Shown here piece by piece: positions 15,746 to 23,731 of a stretch of 64,000 nucleotides of DNA. Position 1 is the stretch's first letter. Every line of letters starts with the position of its first letter. The notes under the pieces are model-generated. The model did no database searches, was not told the origin of the DNA, and saw only the letters and a list, made by a program, of their open reading frames with translations. Source of the stretch: Verrucomicrobiota bacterium JB022 (lineage in GTDB: Bacteria; Verrucomicrobiota; Verrucomicrobiia; Opitutales; Oceanipulchritudinaceae); assembly GCA_030673845.1 (NCBI GenBank), contig JAUTCQ010000012.1:186001-250000 (forward strand), written 5' to 3'. Both the position numbers and the translations under genes were made by a program.

Positions 15746-16813
15746 TCATTCCGATCCTCCGGCGCGCGCCCTTAACAAGCGCTCGATGTGCGCATAGGAG
15801 CCCGACGGGCCGAGGTGATCGGCCCAAACCGCTTCCCACCCGCCGAGCGACTCATCAACGCTCCGCTGCTCCAGCATCGGGAAGGCGGGCTGTGCCATTT
15901 GCGCCGCCTCGGAAGAACGAGGGCGAAAGCCTTCCCGGGCCGCCAGCGCCTGCCCTTGCTCGGAGAAAAGGAACGCCAGGTAGGCCTGTGCGCCCGCCAG
16001 CGTGCCCCGCCGCTCCGCCTGCGGCCCCAGGATCGCCACCACCGGCTCGGCCCGGATGCTGGCCGCCGGGTAAACGATCTCGAACCCGTCCAGCGTTTCG
16101 ACCGCCCGGCGTGCTTCGCTCTCCCAGGTCAGGAGGACGTCTGCTGCCGATTCGCGGGCAAAATGGCGGAGGGCCTGTTGCGCCCCAAGATCGAGGATAC
16201 GCGCCCGCAGGTAACGATCTGCCACCCACTGCCGAGCCACCACCCCATCTCCTCCGCTTTGCTCCAGCGCATGAGTAAGCAAGGCAAGGTAGGCGTAGCA
16301 CCCCGCACCGCTGACCCTCGGGCTCGTCACCTGCAGCGCCACGTCGGCCCGCTCCAGGTCGGCCCAATCGTGAATTCCCCTGGGGTTACCCGCGCGCACG
16401 AGCAACACGACGGTGGAGGTAAAGGGCGAGGCCTGATGTGGAAATGCCTCTCGCCAGTCTTCGGCGACCAGGTGGGTCGTGCGGGCAAGATGATCCAGCT
16501 CGGCCGGGGTCGCCACACAAAGCGTATCGGCCACGAGCCCGCGCGCGACGCCTGCGGTTTGCGACATCGAGCCAGCATACGTGCTGCGCACCGTCCAATC
16601 GTCGGCCCCCTCCATAAAAGCCGTGCCGACGCCTTCGAAATAGGGGCGCGAGGCTTGGTAGGAAACGTGCAACAGCTCCGAGGCCGGGCGGAAGGGATGC
16701 CACCAGGCCCACGCGGCCACACAAGCGAGCCCTAGCAAGGCAGTGCCCCATGCTGCGCGGCGGCGAGCCGGGGCCAGAGCAGGGTTATGGGCAAACGCAT
16801 CGATCCATTTCAT
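15746..16813 (-). CDS. Periplasmic sulfate-binding-like protein (ABC-type SBP, orphan)
   Basis: The 355-residue protein starts MKWIDAF at 16813; further upstream the frame would collide with the divergent esterase gene. An N-terminal hydrophobic anchor (GTALLGLACVAAWAWW) lacks a lipobox, so it is either a signal anchor or cleaved. The body is that of the Sbp/CysP group: LLHVSYQASRPYFEG, a GVARGLVADTLCVATPAELDHLA stretch, PFTSTVVLLVRAGNPRGIHDW, TSPRVSGAGCYAYLAL and DVLLTWESEA. No sulfate ABC permease (cysTW) or ATPase (cysA) is nearby. Instead an SLC13 permease follows after 39 bases. It may bind sulfate or thiosulfate for that carrier, or serve as a sensor; neither is proven. Confidence 0.8.
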   Translation of the reverse strand: MKWIDAFAHNPALAPARRRAAWGTALLGLACVAAWAWWHPFRPASELLHVSYQASRPYFEGVGTAFMEGADDWTVRSTYAGSMSQTAGVARGLVADTLCVATPAELDHLARTTHLVAEDWREAFPHQASPFTSTVVLLVRAGNPRGIHDWADLERADVALQVTSPRVSGAGCYAYLALLTHALEQSGGDGVVARQWVADRYLRARILDLGAQQALRHFARESAADVLLTWESEARRAVETLDGFEIVYPAASIRAEPVVAILGPQAERRGTLAGAQAYLAFLFSEQGQALAAREGFRPRSSEAAQMAQPAFPMLEQRSVDESLGGWEAVWADHLGPSGSYAHIERLLRARAGGSE

Positions 16814-16961
16814 AAGCGCCTCCGGTTCTGAATTTACAACCCATAAGGTACACCCCAACCTTACACTTCGCCAGCCAAAGTGAGGTGCGCCACCGCAAGC
16901 GCGGGCGCACAATCGCTTGACCTTCTCCGCTCCGGGGCCTGTGGATAAGGCACCTTCCCTG

Positions 16962-17813
16962 ATGCATCTACCCTTCTCCCTCCGTTTTCTCCTGCTCGCC
17001 GGCGCCGCCCTGGTGGTGGCTTCTCTTCGCGCCGCCGGGCCGCCGGAAGCAGAAAAGGCCGCCGCTGCGCTCGCCTTGCTCAATCCGGAGCTGCCGTCGC
17101 TCTTCATCGCCAGCGATTCGACTGCGGCCAAGAGCTATAACCCTGGACAGGTCGGCTGGGGCGAGCCCTTTCCCCACTATTTCGACACCGACAAGCTCAA
17201 CGTGATCAACCTCGCCCGCGGAGGCCGCAGCAGCCGCACCTTTCAGACCGAGGGCTGGTGGCAGCAGTTGCTAGACCACGCCAAACCGGGCGACTTTGTG
17301 TTGATCCAGTTTGCCCACAACGACGCGACCGAAATCGACTCACCCAAGGCGCGCGGTACGATTCGCGGGCTGGGCGACGAGACCTGGGAGGTCGATAATG
17401 CCGTGACGGGCGAGCGGGAGACGGTGCACACCTTCGGCTGGTATGTGCGCCAGATGATCGCCTCCGCCCAGGAGCGTGGGCTGCGCGTGATCATCGTCTC
17501 CCCTACGATCCAGAACAGCTGGCACGATGGCCAGATTGCCCGCGACCCGGTGGGCTACCGCGCCTGGCTCAAAGTCTTGGCTAAAGAGGCGGGGCTGCCG
17601 TTCGTCGACCTCTCGGGCATGGCCGCAGACGATCTGCAGGCGATGGGGCCGGAACAGACGCGTGAGCTGTATCAGGGCAAGACGCACTTCCAGCTCGGCG
17701 GGGCAGAGTTGCACGCGCAGCTGGTCGTGATCGGCCTGCACCGCCTACCCGGTCAGCCGCTGGACGGCTACCTTTCGAAGGCGGGCGAGATTCTGGTGGG
17801 CATGCAGCCCTAG
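16962..17813 (+). CDS. Secreted SGNH hydrolase, rhamnogalacturonan acetylesterase-like (CE12)
   Basis: The 283-residue protein begins MHLPFSLRFLLLAGAALVVAS, a signal peptide ending near residue 24. The GDSL-type nucleophile lies in IASDSTAA, block II is LARGGRSSRTF, block III is QFAHNDATE with the oxyanion Asn, and the catalytic Asp/His pair sits in KTHFQLGGAELHA. These are the marks of the CE12/RhaB-type rhamnogalacturonan or xylan acetylesterases, which remove acetyl groups from pectin or hemicellulose. The alternative start at 16917 lacks a signal. The 3' end overlaps the convergent cobA gene by four bases. Its position inside sulfur genes gives no hint of regulation. Confidence 0.87.
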   Translation: MHLPFSLRFLLLAGAALVVASLRAAGPPEAEKAAAALALLNPELPSLFIASDSTAAKSYNPGQVGWGEPFPHYFDTDKLNVINLARGGRSSRTFQTEGWWQQLLDHAKPGDFVLIQFAHNDATEIDSPKARGTIRGLGDETWEVDNAVTGERETVHTFGWYVRQMIASAQERGLRVIIVSPTIQNSWHDGQIARDPVGYRAWLKVLAKEAGLPFVDLSGMAADDLQAMGPEQTRELYQGKTHFQLGGAELHAQLVVIGLHRLPGQPLDGYLSKAGEILVGMQP

Positions 17814-18568
17814 ATGCTCGGGTCGAACCACGCGAGCGAGTCGCCCAGCGCGGCGACCGCGCCGACGATCACCACTGCCGGGGCACCAATGCCCGCCTCG
17901 TAGACCCGCTCAGCGATATTGCTCAGTTGACCGCTGACGGAGCGCTGCTTGGCCGTGGTACCCCATTGCACCACCATAACCGGCGTATCGGCCGGGCGGC
18001 CGCCGTCGACCAGCGTCGCGGCAATCAGCGGCAGGCGGCCCATCGCCATATAGAGCACCAGCGTGGCATCGGTCGCGGCATGTGCGGCCCAGTCGACCAT
18101 CGGCTCGTCCTTGTCGGGCCGTTCATGGCCGCTGAGGAAGGTGACGGAGCTGGCGTAGTCGCGGTGCGTCAGCGGCACGCCCGTATAGGCGGCGCAACCG
18201 AGCGCGGCGGTAACGGCGGGCACGACTTCGTAGAGGATGCCGGCCTCTTTCAGCGTGAGCGCTTCTTCGCCCCCGCGGCCAAAGATAAATGGGTCCCCAC
18301 CCTTCAGGCGCACCACGTTTTTGCCGGCGCGGGCGAGGTGCACGAGCAGCTTCTCGATCTCTTCCTGCGGGAGCGCGTGGAAGCCTGCACGTTTGCCGAC
18401 GTAGTGGTGCTCGCAGCTGGGTTTGGTCCACCCCAGCAATTCGGGGGCAGACAAGTAATCGTAGACCAGGGCGTCGCACTCGCGGATGAGGCGCTGGGCC
18501 TTGATCGTGACCAGCTCCGGGTCGCCCGGACCGGCACCGACAAGGTAGACTTTACCAGTAACTGACAT
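17810..18568 (-). CDS. cobA: Uroporphyrinogen-III C-methyltransferase (SUMT)
   Basis: The 252-residue protein is a single SUMT domain, without the CysG dehydrogenase/ferrochelatase part. Motifs are [15 protein letters not shown] at the N-terminus, [46 protein letters not shown] and VLYMAMGRL. It uses two S-adenosylmethionine molecules to make precorrin-2 from uroporphyrinogen III (EC 2.1.1.107), the entry to sirohaem and cobalamin. Divergent from cysH with a 96-base shared upstream region, it most likely serves sirohaem synthesis for sulfite reductase, which itself is not in the window. Confidence 0.93.
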   Translation of the reverse strand: MSVTGKVYLVGAGPGDPELVTIKAQRLIRECDALVYDYLSAPELLGWTKPSCEHHYVGKRAGFHALPQEEIEKLLVHLARAGKNVVRLKGGDPFIFGRGGEEALTLKEAGILYEVVPAVTAALGCAAYTGVPLTHRDYASSVTFLSGHERPDKDEPMVDWAAHAATDATLVLYMAMGRLPLIAATLVDGGRPADTPVMVVQWGTTAKQRSVSGQLSNIAERVYEAGIGAPAVVIVGAVAALGDSLAWFDPSI

Positions 18569-18612
18569 GGTGGTTTGGGAAGCAGCAGGAAAAACCGGTT
18601 GCGTTTTTCAAT

Positions 18613-18651
18613 CTTAAGTGTAGATTCCTACCTAAAATACTCAACTTTAAG
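18613..18651. promoter_or_regulatory. Imperfect inverted repeat in the cobA/cysH divergent region
   Basis: CTTAAGT at 18613-18619 faces ACTTTAAG at 18644-18651, which is its reverse complement with one extra T, across an AT-rich spacer between two divergent sulfur-assimilation genes. The surrounding stretch is far richer in A and T than the neighbouring coding DNA, so promoters for both genes must lie here. I cannot tell an operator from chance symmetry. Confidence 0.3.
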
Positions 18652-18664
18652 CAAGCCTGTTATC

Positions 18665-19396
18665 ATGAGCACCATTTCCGCACTCGAGCCCACACAACTA
18701 GCCGCCTGGAATCAGGAATGGCAAGGCTTGGACGCCGGGCAACGCATCGCCTGGGCGGCAGAGCAATTTGGCAACGAGCTGGTCCTCTCCACCAGCTTCG
18801 GCATCCAGAGCGCGGTGATGCTGCACCTCGTGTCGCAGAATGCCCCGCAGTTGCCCGTCGTCTTCATCGACACGGGCTACCTCTTCCCGGAGACCTACCA
18901 GTATGCCGAGCAGCTACGCGAAATACTCGACCTGAACCTGAAGGTCTACCAGCCGGTGATGACGCCTGCCCGCCAGGAGGCGCTCTTTGGCAAGCGCTGG
19001 GAACAGGGCAAGGAAGGCCTGCAGGAGTATGGCCTGATGAACAAGGTCGAGCCGATGAACCGGGCCTTGCGCGAGCTGGGCGCGACCGCGTGGCTCAGCG
19101 GGCTGCGTCGCGTGCAGGCCGAAACGCGCGAAAATCTCGCCTACATCGAGCGCCAGAAGCGCACGACCAAGCTCTACCCGATCCTCGATTGGACGGAGCG
19201 CGACGTCTATTACTACATGCAGCAGCACAAGCTGCCGCAGCACCCGCTGTGGGAGCAGGGCTACGTGAGCGTGGGCGATGTCCACAGCACGCGCCCGCTC
19301 GAAGACGGCATGCGCGCCGAAGACACCCGCTTCGGCGGCCTCAAGCGCGAGTGCGGTCTGCACGAGATCTCCGGTAACAACGATTACCAGATTTAG
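18665..19396 (+). CDS. cysH: Phosphoadenylylsulfate (PAPS) reductase, thioredoxin-dependent type
   Basis: The 243-residue enzyme starts [12 protein letters not shown] at 18665. It has the PP-loop-like [63 protein letters not shown] and the catalytic ECGLHE near the C-terminus. The two CC pairs that ligate the iron-sulfur cluster of APS reductases are absent, so the PAPS-specific, cluster-free type (EC 1.8.4.8) is favoured. It reduces PAPS to sulfite with thioredoxin. The gene is divergent from cobA and close to the sulfate-type transport genes. Confidence 0.92.
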   Translation: MSTISALEPTQLAAWNQEWQGLDAGQRIAWAAEQFGNELVLSTSFGIQSAVMLHLVSQNAPQLPVVFIDTGYLFPETYQYAEQLREILDLNLKVYQPVMTPARQEALFGKRWEQGKEGLQEYGLMNKVEPMNRALRELGATAWLSGLRRVQAETRENLAYIERQKRTTKLYPILDWTERDVYYYMQQHKLPQHPLWEQGYVSVGDVHSTRPLEDGMRAEDTRFGGLKRECGLHEISGNNDYQI

Positions 19397-19411
19397 GAGA
19401 AAACTATTTCA

Positions 19412-19483
19412 ACAGAAGGACGCAAAGGCCACAAAGAGGATAGAATTTATTCATCTTACTCTGCGCTCTTTGTGTTCTTCTGT
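19412..19483. repeat. Hairpin repeat of the CAAAG-type dispersed family
   Basis: Downstream of cysH, ACAGAAG (19412-19418) pairs with CTTCTGT (19477-19483), and CACAAAGAG (19430-19438) pairs with CTCTTTGTG (19466-19474), giving a long imperfect stem. The wording (ACGCAAAGGCCACAAAGAG / CTCTTTGTGTTCTTC) resembles small dispersed intergenic palindromes known from several environmental phyla. I found only this one copy in the window. It may also act as a terminator between the convergent cysH and esterase genes, although there is no T run. Confidence 0.5.
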
Positions 19484-19490
19484 ATGCCCC

Positions 19491-20414
19491 TTATTCCTTC
19501 TCTTTCGACCAGCCGTTGAACGCGAGCCACTCGGTGACGCGTTTGGGCCAGAGTGCCGTGGGGCCATATTGGGGGTCTCGGCTGTTGCCGTGGGTCCCTT
19601 CGGCATAGACGTGCATCTCGGCCGCGACGCCTGCCTCAACGAGTGCCTCGTAATAGTGGAGCGAGTTCTGGACCGGCACCGAGCGGTCGGCACGGGTGGC
19701 GATGATGATCGTGGGCGGCGTCTGAGCACTCACCTGCTGCTCCAGCGACAGGTGCTTTACCAGCTCCGCCGATGGATTTTCGCCGATGAGGTTGCGGCGT
19801 GAACCGCCGTGCGCGAAGTCTTCCTCCATCGTGATCACAGGATAGATCAGGATCGCGAAATCGGGGCGTGCGCTGACTTCGTCGAGGTCTGCGCCGGTTT
19901 GCACTTCCGGCGCGTCCCACAGCGTTGCTGCACTGGCGACGACGTGTCCGCCAGCAGAGGCTCCCATTACGCCGACGCGCTCGGGGTCGAGGCCGAATTC
20001 AGCAGCCCGGCTGCGCACGATCCGCACCGCACGGGTGATGTCCTGCAAGGGCGCGGGGTGGCCGTATTCCTTGTTGCGGTATTTGAGGACGAAGACCGTC
20101 ACGCCAAGGCGGTTGAGGAACTTCGTTTCGTACCCTCCGTCGGCGGCCACAGCGAGGCGCTCGTAGCCACCGCCCGGGCAGAAAATCACCGAGCTGCCCG
20201 TCTTGGGGGCGGTTGCGTCGGGCCTGAAGACGACCATCGTCGGGTAATGGATGCCGAAGATACGCCCGTTGATCACCTCCTCGTGCTTGGCATCGGGCTT
20301 GAGGCCGGGCACGCCTTCCGGCCAGAGCTGGACCACTTCGGGCTCGGCGGCCTGCAAAGGGGCGGTTAATAGAAGCGTGAGCGCGAAAAATAAACGGAGC
20401 GGAGTCTTGAGCAT
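19491..20414 (-). CDS. Secreted alpha/beta hydrolase (acetyl-xylan esterase / BD-FAE-like)
   Basis: The 307-residue protein has a signal peptide (MLKTPLRLFFALTLLLTAPLQA). The alpha/beta hydrolase core shows an oxyanion HGGG-equivalent (FCPGGGYERLA), the nucleophile elbow GASAGGH, an acid near ATRADRSVPVQNS and the histidine in EGTHGN. Proteins of this size and pattern are carbohydrate acetyl- or feruloyl-esterases of the BD-FAE/XynB-like group. With the CE12-like esterase at 17 kb it points to use of plant or algal polysaccharides. It runs convergently to cysH, and the dispersed hairpin repeat lies between the two genes. Confidence 0.85.
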   Translation of the reverse strand: MLKTPLRLFFALTLLLTAPLQAAEPEVVQLWPEGVPGLKPDAKHEEVINGRIFGIHYPTMVVFRPDATAPKTGSSVIFCPGGGYERLAVAADGGYETKFLNRLGVTVFVLKYRNKEYGHPAPLQDITRAVRIVRSRAAEFGLDPERVGVMGASAGGHVVASAATLWDAPEVQTGADLDEVSARPDFAILIYPVITMEEDFAHGGSRRNLIGENPSAELVKHLSLEQQVSAQTPPTIIIATRADRSVPVQNSLHYYEALVEAGVAAEMHVYAEGTHGNSRDPQYGPTALWPKRVTEWLAFNGWSKEKE

Positions 20415-20576
20415 CAGGGTATGGGGTTGGAGAACAGGTGTACCTTAGTTGCTGTCGCCGCCGGGGCAAGGGATGGATTTTTCTGACCGTGCGCATCGTT
20501 GCACACACATCCGGGCAGCGATTGCCGGCTGGCCTTGCCAAAACGTTCGTGCCCTGCCAGTATGCGACACAACCCC

Positions 20577-21431
20577 ATGAGAGAACGTCCCCTACCGAAA
20601 GACGAGCACGGCTGGCCGCCCAAGGCCTACAAGAATGTCGACTTCCTCAACAGCTCCGCCGCCCGCAAGATCCGGGTGTTGTGCGAGTTGACCGAGCCCG
20701 AAGAGCGTTTCGCACGGGAAAGGGTCGAGGACACCATCGTGATGTTTGGCTCGGCCCGCACCCTGCCGCTGGCCGAGGCGGAACAGCGGCTCCACGAGCT
20801 GGAAGCCGAACTGGAGGGCAAACGCGAGCTGACGCCCGAAGAGGCCGAAGCGCTTCAGGTCGCCCAGTCGCGGGTGCGCATGGCCCCCTACTACGAGGCC
20901 TCGCGCAAACTGGCTTGCCGGCTGACGGAGTGGTCCAAGGAGCTGCACGACAAGCATCACCGCTTTCTCGTCTGCTCTGGCGGCGGCCCCGGCATTATGG
21001 AAGCGGCCAACCTCGGCGCGCGCGATGCCAACGGCGCTTCCCTCGGGCTCGGCATCAGTCTGCCGCACGAGCAGGGCCTCAACCCTTACGTCACGCGCAG
21101 CCTGTCGTTCGAGTTCCACTACTTTTTCATCCGCAAATACTGGTTCATGTATCTGGCGAAGGCGCTCGTGGCCTTCCCCGGCGGCTTCGGCACGCTGGAT
21201 GAGCTGTTCGAAGTGCTGACCCTCGTCCAGACGGGCAAGGTGCACAAAAAGGTGCCCGTGGTGCTCTTTGGCAGCGCATTCTGGAACCAGATCGTGAATT
21301 TCGACGCGCTGGCCGACTGGGGCGTGATCAGCCGCCACGACCTCAACCTCTTCAAGGTGTGCGACGATGTGGACGAAGCGTTCGATTACATCACCAATTG
21401 GTTGACCCGGGAGTGGCTAACAGAGAAATAA
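20577..21431 (+). CDS. LOG-family protein (lysine-decarboxylase-like Rossmann fold)
   Basis: From the ATG at 20577 the protein has 284 residues; an ATG five codons earlier (20562) is also possible. It carries both LOG signatures, SGGGPGIMEAANLGA and FPGGFGTLDELFEVLTL, plus FGSARTLPLAEAE at the start of the Rossmann domain. Members with these motifs are cytokinin-activating nucleotide 5'-monophosphate phosphoribohydrolases or relatives. The roughly 50-residue insertion between the first strand and the GGGPG motif, with a charged helix (ELEAELEGKRELTPEE), belongs to the larger bacterial LOG group II. The enzyme is cytosolic. The rhodanese gene follows after 16 bases. Confidence 0.88.
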   Translation: MRERPLPKDEHGWPPKAYKNVDFLNSSAARKIRVLCELTEPEERFARERVEDTIVMFGSARTLPLAEAEQRLHELEAELEGKRELTPEEAEALQVAQSRVRMAPYYEASRKLACRLTEWSKELHDKHHRFLVCSGGGPGIMEAANLGARDANGASLGLGISLPHEQGLNPYVTRSLSFEFHYFFIRKYWFMYLAKALVAFPGGFGTLDELFEVLTLVQTGKVHKKVPVVLFGSAFWNQIVNFDALADWGVISRHDLNLFKVCDDVDEAFDYITNWLTREWLTEK

Positions 21432-21447
21432 GAAGGCGCAACTCGCT

Positions 21448-21873
21448 ATGTGGAAATTGTGGCGCGACATCCTGGTCCTGGTCTTCCTCTCCCTCGTGGC
21501 AGGGGGGCTGACAGCGTTCATCCACCCCCGGGCGCCTGAGTATGGCTCCTACCGCCCCGGAGACGGTGCTATGTCGGCCATCGAAGCACAGGCTGAGCAG
21601 CGCCCCATCCTCTGGATCGATGCCCGGGCCGAGCCCGCCTATCTGGAAGGCCACATCGAGGGCGCCATCTGGCTGAATGAAGATGCCTGGGACGAGAACC
21701 TGATCGCCGTCGTCGACGCCTGGACGCCCGATCAGGTCGTGATCGTCTACTGCGATGGCGGAGGCTGCCACGCCAGTCAGGCCGTGGCCGAGCGTCTGAT
21801 GCACGAGCTGGGCATCGAAAACGTCTACCACCTGGAAGGAGGCTACCCCGCATGGCTGGAACGCGTCCAATAA
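21448..21873 (+). CDS. Membrane-anchored rhodanese-domain protein
   Basis: The 141-residue protein has an N-terminal membrane segment (ILVLVFLSLVAGGLTAFI) and a single rhodanese domain outside the membrane. Motifs are WIDARAEPAYLEGHIEGAIWL (split by a short loop), VVIVYCDGGGCHASQAVAE with the active-site cysteine in the CDGGGC loop, and HLEGGYPAWLE near the end. Such domains carry a persulfide or handle sulfur. The gene overlaps the MauE-like gene by 22 bases, so the pair is translationally coupled. Confidence 0.88.
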   Translation: MWKLWRDILVLVFLSLVAGGLTAFIHPRAPEYGSYRPGDGAMSAIEAQAEQRPILWIDARAEPAYLEGHIEGAIWLNEDAWDENLIAVVDAWTPDQVVIVYCDGGGCHASQAVAERLMHELGIENVYHLEGGYPAWLERVQ

Positions 21874-22271
21874 ACCTCGTGCTGCGCCTCTTTGTGGCGG
21901 TCGTCTTTCTCGTCTCGGGCGCCCTCAAGCTGTGGGACCCGTCGCGTTTCCTGTTGGACGTGCTTTCGTTCCAGCTCTTCCCCTACAAGACAGCTTACCT
22001 GATCGCGCTGACCTTGCCGTGGCTGGAGGTGCTCTGCGCCCTGGCCCTGCTTGTCCGCTGCTGCCGACGCGGTGCGATCGCCCTGCTGGCGGTGCTCACG
22101 GTGTCGTTCATCGCCTTGCTGATCACGGCGGAAGCCCGCGGCATCCATACCGACTGCGGCTGCTTTGGCGATTGGCTCGTGTTCCCGAATATGGGCATCC
22201 ACGTAGCCTTCAACGTGGTCTTGCTCGGCGCACTCCTCTGGCTGGGCCTGCGGCGCAGCCGACCCGTGTAA
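21852..22271 (+). CDS. MauE/DoxX-family four-helix membrane protein with DCGCFGD motif
   Basis: The 139-residue protein has four membrane helices (LVLRLFVAVVFLVSGALKLW, TAYLIALTLPWLEVLCALALL split around the loop, IALLAVLTVSFIALLI and the last HVAFNVVLLGALLWLGL) and the motif TDCGCFGD between helices three and four. MauE-type proteins help form disulfides or load redox partners during methylamine dehydrogenase assembly. MauE relatives fused to or beside thiol proteins are common and resemble the VKOR/DsbB role. Joined to the rhodanese gene, it suggests a periplasmic sulfur or disulfide relay (inference). Transcription ends near 22271, where the convergent DUF gene stops nine bases later. Confidence 0.82.
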   Translation: MAGTRPINLVLRLFVAVVFLVSGALKLWDPSRFLLDVLSFQLFPYKTAYLIALTLPWLEVLCALALLVRCCRRGAIALLAVLTVSFIALLITAEARGIHTDCGCFGDWLVFPNMGIHVAFNVVLLGALLWLGLRRSRPV

Positions 22272-22280
22272 AATGCGCCT

Positions 22281-22688
22281 TTACTCCATCTCCTGCAGGA
22301 TCTTCATCTCAAGCTCGATCAGCAGGTGATAGGCGAGCTGCTCGGGCGACTCGGGCATGCCTTCGAGCGGCTGCGTCTTGCGGTGGAAGTCGTGCTCGAA
22401 GAGGCGGAAGCGCAACTCGATGACCCCGTGCAAGGCCAGCGGCAGGTCGTAAAGCGTGATCACCTCCTGATCCGCCTCGCGCAGGACCTTGAGCACATAC
22501 TGGACGGCACGGCTGGTATGTTCGCCGTATTGCTCGGTAAACATCTCCGCGATCTCCGGCTCTTCGTCGCGCAAAGGGTGCGGATGGTGCCGGCTGGACG
22601 ACCCCACCAACCGCTCGATCATCGGCAGAAGCAACTCGAGGACGTTGCCGCGCAAGACGAGGCGCAAAGGTTGTTTCGACTCACTCAT
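22281..22688 (-). CDS. ClpS-linked conserved protein (DUF2017-like position)
   Basis: The 135-residue protein starts MSESKQPLRLVL at 22688. It is mainly helical and charged (MIERLVGSSSRHHPHPLRDEEPE, then LREADQEVITLYDLPLALHGVIELRF in two helices), without signal or membrane segment. Its start overlaps the clpS stop by eight bases. In actinobacteria clpS is followed by a DUF2017 gene, and the same order here suggests a functional relative; I did not recognise a motif that proves membership. A role with the Clp adaptor or protease in N-degron turnover is inference. Confidence 0.6.
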   Translation of the reverse strand: MSESKQPLRLVLRGNVLELLLPMIERLVGSSSRHHPHPLRDEEPEIAEMFTEQYGEHTSRAVQYVLKVLREADQEVITLYDLPLALHGVIELRFRLFEHDFHRKTQPLEGMPESPEQLAYHLLIELEMKILQEME

Positions 22689-22968
22689 CGGTCTCGATCG
22701 TAGCGGTGAGGTGGTGTTGGTGCAACTGGTCGACATACAGCTCGGCCTGCTCACGCTCGCCTTTCCAAACGACGGAGAGCCCTTCCTGATGCACCTGCAT
22801 GGTGTGGTAGGTCGCCTTTTGGCGGTCGTAGCCGAAGATCTTGCGCAAGACATGGATCACGTACTCGATGGTGTTCACCGGGTCGTCCCAGAGGATGACT
22901 TTCCACCCGGGAGCGGTCGCGGTCCGCTCCTGGACTTCGGGGGTGGGCAGTGGAGATGATTCGGCCAT
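22681..22968 (-). CDS. clpS: ATP-dependent Clp protease adaptor ClpS
   Basis: The 95-residue protein, starting MAESSPLPTPEV at 22968, carries the ClpS core: WKVILWDDPVNTIEYVI, ATYHTMQVHQEGLSVVWKGER and EQAELYVDQLHQ. The D-D-P-(V/T)-N-T segment and the following His form the pocket for N-terminal Leu, Phe, Tyr or Trp of N-degron substrates, which ClpS hands to ClpA/ClpC. The N-terminal tail that feeds into the ClpA pore is short but present. No clp ATPase gene lies beside it. It overlaps the next gene downstream by eight bases. Confidence 0.93.
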   Translation of the reverse strand: MAESSPLPTPEVQERTATAPGWKVILWDDPVNTIEYVIHVLRKIFGYDRQKATYHTMQVHQEGLSVVWKGEREQAELYVDQLHQHHLTATIETDE

Positions 22969-23083
22969 ATCGAAACGTAACACCGTGGCAGCTAAGCACG
23001 CACGATTCAAGGCTGCCGGTGACTTCTCTGTATCAACGCTTTGTCATTGCCTAGCGTAGGCGCTTTACATTCAATCGCTTGCC

Positions 23084-23701
23084 ATGGCGGGCTTTGATGA
23101 GCTGATCGTGCGCGAGTATTTTGAACTGCACGGCTTCCTCGTCCGGCAAGTGCGCAAATATGCCGTGCAGGCGCGCAAGAAGCTGGACGAGGAGGAGATC
23201 GACTTGCTGGTCTACAACCCCGGCTACAGCGCCGAGGGCACCCGCGCGCCCAACTTCCTCATCTTTGGCAGCGAGCTGCCTCACATCCACCGGGCCGTGA
23301 TAGCGGTCAAGGCCTGGCACACGGCACAACGCTTCTCCCCCCGCATCCTGCAGAGTAGCGACGAGATCCTGAAGTTCCTCGACAAGAACGTGCTCAAGAT
23401 TGTCGACCAGATGTTTCAGGACCGGCCCAAGGACCTCCTGCCCGGCTCGACCAGCGATCCGTTGTTGAAAATCCTCGTGCTGCCTGGCCTGCCGACCAGC
23501 GAACCGCACCGCAGCGAAGCCATCGACCTGCTGCGCGAGCGCGGAGTCGACGGCATCATCAGCTTCCGCTCCATGCTCTGGGACTTGATCCAGAAAGTCG
23601 AAGCCAACCGCAACTACTCCAAGAGCGACCTGCTCCAAATCCTCCGCATCCTCAAAAACTACGATCTGATCAAGGACCCGCAGCTGGGGTTGTTCAAGTA
23701 G
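23084..23701 (+). CDS. Conserved protein of unknown function, possible degenerate nuclease fold
   Basis: The 205-residue protein begins MAGFDELIVREYFELHGFLV and is well preserved in codon use. The N-terminal half contains EEEIDLLVYNP and later HRAVIAVKAWH. The order Asp, then hydrophobic strand, then x-Lys resembles the PD-(D/E)XK core, but the acidic residue before the Lys is Ala here, so catalysis in the usual way is doubtful. The C-terminal half (about 130-205) is helical. I do not recognise a named family. It lies between clpS and ruvC, convergent with ruvC by 30 bases. Confidence 0.65.
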   Translation: MAGFDELIVREYFELHGFLVRQVRKYAVQARKKLDEEEIDLLVYNPGYSAEGTRAPNFLIFGSELPHIHRAVIAVKAWHTAQRFSPRILQSSDEILKFLDKNVLKIVDQMFQDRPKDLLPGSTSDPLLKILVLPGLPTSEPHRSEAIDLLRERGVDGIISFRSMLWDLIQKVEANRNYSKSDLLQILRILKNYDLIKDPQLGLFK

Positions 23702-23731
23702 GGGCACTTGAATTCCCACCCAAAACGCCCC

